A stretch of DNA of 11,867 bases, from NCBI GenBank assembly GCA_945872195.1, contig CAMBZO010000041.1, positions 1 through 11,867 on the forward strand. Reading direction: 5' to 3'. Position numbers and translations under genes: made by a program. Of this stretch, positions 7,819-11,867 are shown piece after piece. The DNA comes from Akkermansia muciniphila. GTDB lineage: Bacteria > Verrucomicrobiota > Verrucomicrobiia > Limisphaerales > SXTU01. Position 1 is the stretch's first letter; every line of letters begins with the position of its first letter. The notes beneath the pieces were generated by a model. The model was given only the letters and a program-made list of their open reading frames with translations, did not search any database and had not been told where the DNA came from.

Positions 7819-7845
7819 TCGCAGGCTTCAGCCTGCGACTACGCC
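7812..7845. terminator. Perfect 15-bp palindromic hairpin overlapping both stop codons of glnD and arsS
   Basis: GGCGTAGTCGCAGGC (7812-7826) and GCCTGCGACTACGCC (7831-7845) are exact reverse complements around a TTCA loop. The glnD stop TAG (7816-7818) pairs in the stem with the complement of the arsS stop TAG (7839-7841), so one stem ends both genes. Its position suggests a bidirectional terminator. No U-tract follows on either side, so it could instead be a dispersed REP-like palindrome that stabilises the 3' ends. Confidence 0.7.
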
Positions 7846-8783
7846 AGCACGCCGCCGCAACTGCTGCCTGCGCCCGCCGTGCAGGCCAAGCAGTGGTCGC
7901 CCGTGAGAATTTCTCGATCTGCGAGCGCGCTGGGCGTCACGTCCCAGAGGAAGAGCGGTTGGCTGTTTCGCAGCTGCATCCCGAGCATCTGGTTAAAGTC
8001 GCAGTCGTAGAGTTCGCCGCGCCAGCCGACGCTCAACGTGCTCCGGCACATGAGGCCGCTGATCGTCGCGGGGTTGAAAGCGCTGGCGAGCAACTCCAGG
8101 TAGGCGTCCCACTCGCCGCGCGCGCGCAAGTCCTCCGCGAAGCGCGCGATGGGCTGGTTCGTGATCGTGAACAGGCCGGTGAACTCGATGCCGAAGCGGG
8201 CGCGAAGCTCGGTTTTGTAATCGGCCTCCAACTTGGCTTGTGGCGGCGGAAGCGTCGGGCCGAGCGGGTTGTAAACCAAGTTCAGCGGCAGGCGTATGCC
8301 GTAGCCGACCGCGTTGAGCTTGCGCAGGGCGCGGATGCTCTTCTCAAACACGCCGTCACCGCGCTGCGCGTTCACGTTCTCCTCCAAGTAGCACGGCAGC
8401 GAGGCGATGACTTCCACTTCGTGCGCCGCGAGAAACTCCGGCAGCCAGCCGAAGGACTCGGTCTCGATGATGGTGAGGTTGTTGCGGTCAATGACATGGC
8501 AGCCGCACGCGCGCGCGGTCTCGACGAGGAAGCGGAAGTGCTCGCTCAACTCCGGCGCGCCCCCGGTGAGGTCCACGACTGCAGGCCGGTGCGCGCGAAT
8601 CCACTCGGCGACGCGCTGGGCGGTGGGCAAGTCCATCATCTCCGTGCGCCACGGCGCGGCGTCCACATGGCAGTGGCGGCACGTCTGGTTGCACTTGCGC
8701 CCGACGTTGACTTGGAGCGCGTGCAGCGGGGCGCGGCGCAGCGCGCGGCCGTGGCGGGAGAGCTGTTGGGTGAAGTGGGTCAT
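7839..8783 (-). CDS. arsS: ArsS-like radical SAM protein (arsenosugar biosynthesis)
   Basis: A 314-aa radical SAM enzyme with C-terminal extension. LQVNVGRKCNQTCRHCHVDA (23-42) holds the CxxxCxxC cluster (Cys31, 35, 38) that binds the SAM-cleaving 4Fe-4S centre. LTGGAPE is the SAM-contacting strand. PCYLEENVNAQRGDGVFEKS, LVYNPLGPTLPPPQ and the end CLACTAGAGSSCGG (Cys298, 301, 309) are typical of the ArsS family with its Cys-rich C-terminal domain. Characterised ArsS attaches the adenosyl group of SAM to dimethylarsenite made by ArsM. No arsM or other ars gene is in the window, so arsenic as substrate is inferred from family only. The ATG at 8781-8783 starts right at family-like sequence. A 120-nt spacer with an inverted repeat separates it from the upstream phosphatase gene. 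Confidence 0.85.
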   Translation of the reverse strand: MTHFTQQLSRHGRALRRAPLHALQVNVGRKCNQTCRHCHVDAAPWRTEMMDLPTAQRVAEWIRAHRPAVVDLTGGAPELSEHFRFLVETARACGCHVIDRNNLTIIETESFGWLPEFLAAHEVEVIASLPCYLEENVNAQRGDGVFEKSIRALRKLNAVGYGIRLPLNLVYNPLGPTLPPPQAKLEADYKTELRARFGIEFTGLFTITNQPIARFAEDLRARGEWDAYLELLASAFNPATISGLMCRSTLSVGWRGELYDCDFNQMLGMQLRNSQPLFLWDVTPSALADREILTGDHCLACTAGAGSSCGGVLA

Positions 8784-8800
8784 GGCACGAAACGAAATTC

Positions 8801-8889
8801 AGCCATGGATGAAGGACGGATTGAACACGGAGAGCGGGAAGGTCAAAGGCTGCAGTTTTCCGTGTGCTGGCCGTGTTTCATCCGTGGCT
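8801..8889. repeat. Imperfect inverted repeat, two 31-nt arms
   Basis: The left arm (8801-8831, starting AGCCATGGATGAA) aligns without gaps to the reverse complement of the right arm (8859-8889, starting AGCCACGGATGAA) at 24 of 31 positions, with a 27-nt loop. Both carry ACACGGA at the inner end. It fills most of the spacer between the phosphatase stop and the arsS start. It may be a dispersed intergenic repeat, and it could also act as a terminator for the phosphatase transcript or affect the arsS leader. Confidence 0.65.
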
Positions 8890-8903
8890 CAAAATGCCGG
8901 CGC

Positions 8904-10433
8904 TCACAGCACCTTCACGACAATCGCCGTCACGTCGTCTTGCTGCTCGGTGCCTTTGCAGAAGTCGCGCACGGCGAGGCAGAGCGCGTCCACGATTTGC
9001 GCAGCAGACCGGTCGCGGTTGGCTCGCAGCACGCCGAGCATCCGGTCGGTGCCAAACATTTCGTCGTCCGGCCCCATCGCCTCCTCGATGCCGTCGGTGA
9101 GCAGCAGCGCGACTTCACCCGGTTCCAGCACGATGACCGGCGCGTTGCGATATTCCGTGGTCGGGCGCATCCCGAGCGGGACGCCGGTGCGGCGGAGTTC
9201 CATCCGCACGCTGCCATCGGGGGCGAGCAGGTAGCCGGGCGGATGGCCAGCGCTGACGTAGGTGAGGCGGCGGTGCGCGGCGTCCAGCCGGCCCAAGAAG
9301 AGCGTGACGAAGCGTTCGTCCCCGATGTCCTCAGCCAGCGCGAGGTTCGTGCGGGTGAGCACTTCGCTAGGGTCGGCGCGGTTCAGCGCGGCGATGCGCA
9401 CGTAGGCGCGCGTCTCGGCCATCAGCAGCGCGGGGCCGATGCCGTGGCCGGTCACGTCGCCAACGACGAGGCCGAGGCCGTTGTCCGCCATCGGGATGAA
9501 GTCGAAGTAGTCGCCGCCTGCCGCCGCCGCCGGGAAGGCCGCGCCGGCGATGTCGAAGCCGGGCAGGCTCGGCGCGGCCTTGGGAAACAGGTGTTGCTGA
9601 ATCTCGCGCGCCACGCGGAACTGCTCGGCGTGTTCGAGTAGCTCGCGGCGGTTGCGCTCGCGCTCGGTGATGTCGCGAATGAACGCGACGAAGAGCCGCT
9701 GGCCGCCCAGCTCAATGTCGTTGAACGCGAGTTCCAGCAGGACTCCGGAGCCGTCGCGTTTCACGCCGGCGGTTTCGAGCGAATGGCGTTGGGCGGCGGT
9801 CACGATTTGACCGACCTTCCGATGCAGCGCGGTGCCCGAGCTTCCTTGGAGCTTATCCGGCAGGAGCAGCGCGAGATTCTTGCCGACTAATTCCGCAGGC
9901 GCGTAGCCGAAGACGTTTTGCACTGCCGGGTTCGCGAAGAGAATGTTGCTCTTCGCGTCCAGCAGCAGGATGGCGTCGGGGGCGGTTTCCCAGAGGAGGC
10001 GGTAGCGCTGCTCGCTCTCCCGCAGTTCGCTCTCGGCGCGGCGGCGGGCGGCGCGATCGGCGGCGTCGCGCAACTCACGCTCCACTGCAGGCACGAGGCG
10101 CGCGAGGTTGCCCTTCATCAGGTAATCGCTCGCGCCGGACTTCATCGCAGCCACGGCGATGTCTTCGCCGATGCCGCCGGAGACGATGATGAAGGGCAGG
10201 TCGAGCTTCGTGGCGAGGAGGAGCTGGAGCGCGAGCGTGGCGTTGAAGCCGGGGAGGTTGTAGTCGGAGAGAACGATGTCCCACTCGCGGTTCGTGAGCG
10301 CGGCGGCCATCGCGTCGGCGGTCTCGACGCGCTCGTGAGTCGTGGCGTAGCCGCCGCGGTCCAGCAGGCGGATGAGCATCTTGGCGTCGAACTCGGAGTC
10401 TTCGACCACGAGGACGCGCAAGGGTGTTTTCAT
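8904..10433 (-). CDS. Response regulator with PAS and PP2C-type (RsbU/SpoIIE) serine phosphatase output
   Basis: A 509-aa signalling protein without membrane segments or signal peptide. Residues 5-120 form a receiver domain: acidic pocket Glu11/Asp12, phospho-acceptor Asp57 in LSDYNLPG, Ser85 and Lys107. A helical linker (120-140) leads to a PAS domain (about 141-258) ending in AFIRDITERER. The rest is an RsbU/SpoIIE-type PP2C phosphatase with metal residues in GGDYFDF (306-312), GDVTGHG (325-331), LLLTDGIEEA (444-452) and DDVTAIV (499-505), so it looks active. Relatives dephosphorylate STAS anti-anti-sigma factors, coupling a histidine kinase signal to partner switching. No kinase, STAS protein or sigma factor is present in the window, so the pathway is unknown. 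It starts 20 nt after the trpC stop, suggesting co-transcription. No clear Shine-Dalgarno precedes the ATG. Confidence 0.92.
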   Translation of the reverse strand: MKTPLRVLVVEDSEFDAKMLIRLLDRGGYATTHERVETADAMAAALTNREWDIVLSDYNLPGFNATLALQLLLATKLDLPFIIVSGGIGEDIAVAAMKSGASDYLMKGNLARLVPAVERELRDAADRAARRRAESELRESEQRYRLLWETAPDAILLLDAKSNILFANPAVQNVFGYAPAELVGKNLALLLPDKLQGSSGTALHRKVGQIVTAAQRHSLETAGVKRDGSGVLLELAFNDIELGGQRLFVAFIRDITERERNRRELLEHAEQFRVAREIQQHLFPKAAPSLPGFDIAGAAFPAAAAGGDYFDFIPMADNGLGLVVGDVTGHGIGPALLMAETRAYVRIAALNRADPSEVLTRTNLALAEDIGDERFVTLFLGRLDAAHRRLTYVSAGHPPGYLLAPDGSVRMELRRTGVPLGMRPTTEYRNAPVIVLEPGEVALLLTDGIEEAMGPDDEMFGTDRMLGVLRANRDRSAAQIVDALCLAVRDFCKGTEQQDDVTAIVVKVL

Positions 10434-10453
10434 GGCGGCAGCGTAGTGAAGAC

Positions 10454-11257
10454 TCAGCCGCCTAACAACTCCCGCGCTTTCGCTCCGAGGTCGGCTTCGC
10501 GCATGAGCGACTCTCCGACGAGAATGGCGCGCGCGCCCGCACGCTTCAGACGCAGCACGTCTGCGCGCGTGTGGATGCCACTCTCAGCGACGAGCAACGC
10601 GGCGTGGTTGGTGCCGAGGCCGGAGAAGAGCCGCGTGGCGATGCGCTCGGTGGTGGCCATGTCCACCGTGAAGGTTTTTAGGTCGCGGTTGTTCACGCCG
10701 ATGAGCTGCGCGCCGGCGGCGAGGGCGCGTTCCAACTCGGCTTCGTCGTGGACTTCCACCAGCGCGGCTAGGCCAGCATCCGTGGCGAGCTGGTGGAACT
10801 CGCGGAGCTGGTGGTCTTCGAGAATCGCGACGATGAGGAGGATGGCGTCCGCGCCCCACTGGACAGCCTCGCGGATTTGCCGGGCATAAATGATGAAGTC
10901 CTTGCGCAGCAGCGGGAGCTCGACGGCGGCGCGGATGGCGGCGAGGTAGTCGAGCGAGCCTTGGAAGAACTTCTCATCAGTCAACACGGAGAGGCAGCTC
11001 GCACCGGCGGCTTGATACTCCAAGGCAATCTTCACCGGGTCGAAGTCCGCTCGGATGACGCCCTTGGACGGCGAGGCTTTCTTCACCTCGGCGATGAGCG
11101 CCACGTCGCCGCAGCGGGGCGTGCGCAGCGCGCCGAAGAAGTCGCGGAGGCCCCGCTGCCGGAGGGCAGTGCGCAATTCAGCGGCAGTCACCGGCTCGTT
11201 CGGGAGCTTGGCGATTTCGAGCCGCTTCTGGGCGACGATGGTGTCGAGGATGGACAA
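10454..11257 (-). CDS. trpC: Indole-3-glycerol phosphate synthase TrpC
   Basis: A 267-aa single-domain enzyme that closes carboxyphenylamino-deoxyribulose phosphate to indole-3-glycerol phosphate in tryptophan synthesis. It is a TIM barrel of the usual length. IAEVKKASPSKG (55-66) holds Glu57 and Lys59, LLRKDFI (116-122) the catalytic Lys119, LVEVH (166-170) Glu168, GVNNRDLKTF (187-196) the substrate-binding Asn, and VAESGI (223-228) Glu225 and Ser226, followed by the phosphate site at LVGES. All catalytic residues are present. The start is TTG (11255-11257): an in-frame TGA lies four codons upstream and the family N terminus (ILDTIVAQKR) begins directly after. No other trp gene is in the window, so the pathway genes are dispersed or elsewhere. 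It lies 64 nt after prfB; a weak 7-bp stem TCAGTCG/CGACTGA (about 11286-11315) sits between them. Confidence 0.96.
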   Translation of the reverse strand: MSILDTIVAQKRLEIAKLPNEPVTAAELRTALRQRGLRDFFGALRTPRCGDVALIAEVKKASPSKGVIRADFDPVKIALEYQAAGASCLSVLTDEKFFQGSLDYLAAIRAAVELPLLRKDFIIYARQIREAVQWGADAILLIVAILEDHQLREFHQLATDAGLAALVEVHDEAELERALAAGAQLIGVNNRDLKTFTVDMATTERIATRLFSGLGTNHAALLVAESGIHTRADVLRLKRAGARAILVGESLMREADLGAKARELLGG

Positions 11258-11321
11258 GGGAAGTATTCAGTAACCAGAGTTCGGTCAGTCGTCGAGCGCC
11301 ACGTTCGCGACTGAACACTGC

Positions 11322-11867
11322 TTACTCCTCTTCCTCCGGCACGCCCTGCATCCGCTTCGCCGGACAACCCGCGCGGAGCCAGGCGTTCACGTAGTCGTCC
11401 AGCGCGCCGTCCATCACGGCTTGGACGTTGCTGGTCTGCACGCCGGTGCGGAGGTCCTTCACCATGCGATAGGGCTGGAAGACGTAGCTGCGAATCTGCT
11501 GGCCGAAGCCAATCGCGCCCTTCTCCCCGTAGAAGCGTTCCATCTCGGACTTCTGCTGGTCCTCGCGGAGCGCGTAGAGCTTGGCCAGCAGCATCTTCAT
11601 GCACGTCGCGCGGTTCTGGTGCTGCGAGCGCTGGCCTTGCGAGGCGACGACGATGCCCGTGGGCATGTGCGTGATGCGGACGGCGGTCTCGACCTTGTTG
11701 ACGTTCTGCCCGCCCTTGCCGCCGGAGCGGAAGGTGTCGGTCTTCAGATCGATCGGGTTGATGACGATGTCGCCCGCCTCCTCAATCTCGGCGATGACGT
11801 CCACGCTGGCGAAGCTCGTGTGCCGGCGGCCGTTCGAGTCGAAGGGCGAGATGCGCACGAGCCGATG
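11322..11867 (-). CDS. prfB: Peptide chain release factor 2 (RF2), C-terminal part, cut by window edge
   Basis: The frame continues through the right edge (first visible residues HRLVRISPFD), so about half of the protein is seen. It carries the GGQ motif (11706-11714, in SGGKGGQNVNK) that enters the ribosomal peptidyl-transferase centre and triggers hydrolysis of peptidyl-tRNA at stop codons. RRHTSFASV before it, and QIRSYVFQPYRMVKDLRTG with VMDGALDDYV after it, are RF2-like rather than RF1-like, so it should read UGA and UAA. The anticodon-like SPF motif and the programmed frameshift site common in prfB lie outside the window and cannot be checked. The C terminus ends in an acidic EEEE tail. 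It is the upstream gene of the same-strand run into trpC. Confidence 0.95.
   Translation of the reverse strand, partial: HRLVRISPFDSNGRRHTSFASVDVIAEIEEAGDIVINPIDLKTDTFRSGGKGGQNVNKVETAVRITHMPTGIVVASQGQRSQHQNRATCMKMLLAKLYALREDQQKSEMERFYGEKGAIGFGQQIRSYVFQPYRMVKDLRTGVQTSNVQAVMDGALDDYVNAWLRAGCPAKRMQGVPEEEE

Noticed and set aside
7893..9641. 582-codon plus-strand ORF antisense to arsS and the phosphatase gene
   Set aside because: It has no recognisable domain, is rich in Arg/Ala/Glu/Val as expected for the complement of GC-rich genes, and runs across two well-supported minus-strand genes.
9918..10889. 323-codon plus-strand ORF across the phosphatase-trpC junction
   Set aside because: It is the complement of two clear genes and shows no family pattern.
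1..11867. CRISPR arrays, intact tRNA/rRNA genes, IS elements, prophage or toxin-antitoxin pairs
   Set aside because: I looked on both strands and saw no regular repeat-spacer pattern, complete cloverleaf, transposase, integrase or paired small toxin-antitoxin ORFs.

Overview
The window looks like ordinary chromosome of a GC-rich Gram-negative bacterium. A member of the PVC group, most likely Verrucomicrobiota (Pedosphaera/Limisphaera-like), is my inference. It rests on about 65% GC in the genes, a Tat-exported TIM-barrel protein beside an unusual metallophosphatase, frequent TTG/GTG starts with weak Shine-Dalgarno sites, palindromic intergenic repeats, and the style of the MoxR and ArsS proteins. 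No 16S gene is present to prove it.

Layout. 1-1826 (+): the end of a calcineurin-like metallophosphatase, then a Tat-signal sugar-phosphate isomerase/epimerase-like protein. 1918-2817 (-): a site-2-protease-type membrane metalloprotease with a C-terminal double zinc ribbon, converging on the previous gene. 2818-3980: a gene-poor, more AT-rich stretch with one clear gene, an HU-type nucleoid protein. Directly behind it, on the opposite strand, lies a broken N-terminal fragment of a MoxR AAA ATPase. Further on is a short sequence resembling the 3' end of tmRNA or tRNA-Ser. 3981-4880 (+): a TrmH/SpoU RNA 2'-O-methyltransferase. 5023-7818 (+): GlnD, the nitrogen-sensing PII uridylyltransferase. 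7839-11867 (-): a same-strand run read from right to left as prfB (release factor 2, cut by the window edge), trpC, a REC-PAS-PP2C phosphatase and the radical SAM enzyme ArsS. trpC and the phosphatase are only 20 nt apart and are probably co-transcribed.

How the genes relate. Most are housekeeping or metabolic genes placed side by side: translation termination, tryptophan synthesis, nitrogen control, RNA modification, nucleoid structure. I see no defence locus, CRISPR array, intact transposon, prophage or biosynthetic cluster. The most informative non-coding or decayed signals are the moxR relic (3497-3681), the tmRNA-like end (3857-3880), a perfect 15-bp hairpin carrying the facing stop codons of glnD and arsS (7812-7845), and a 31-nt imperfect inverted repeat before arsS (8801-8889). 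I found no convincing new system.
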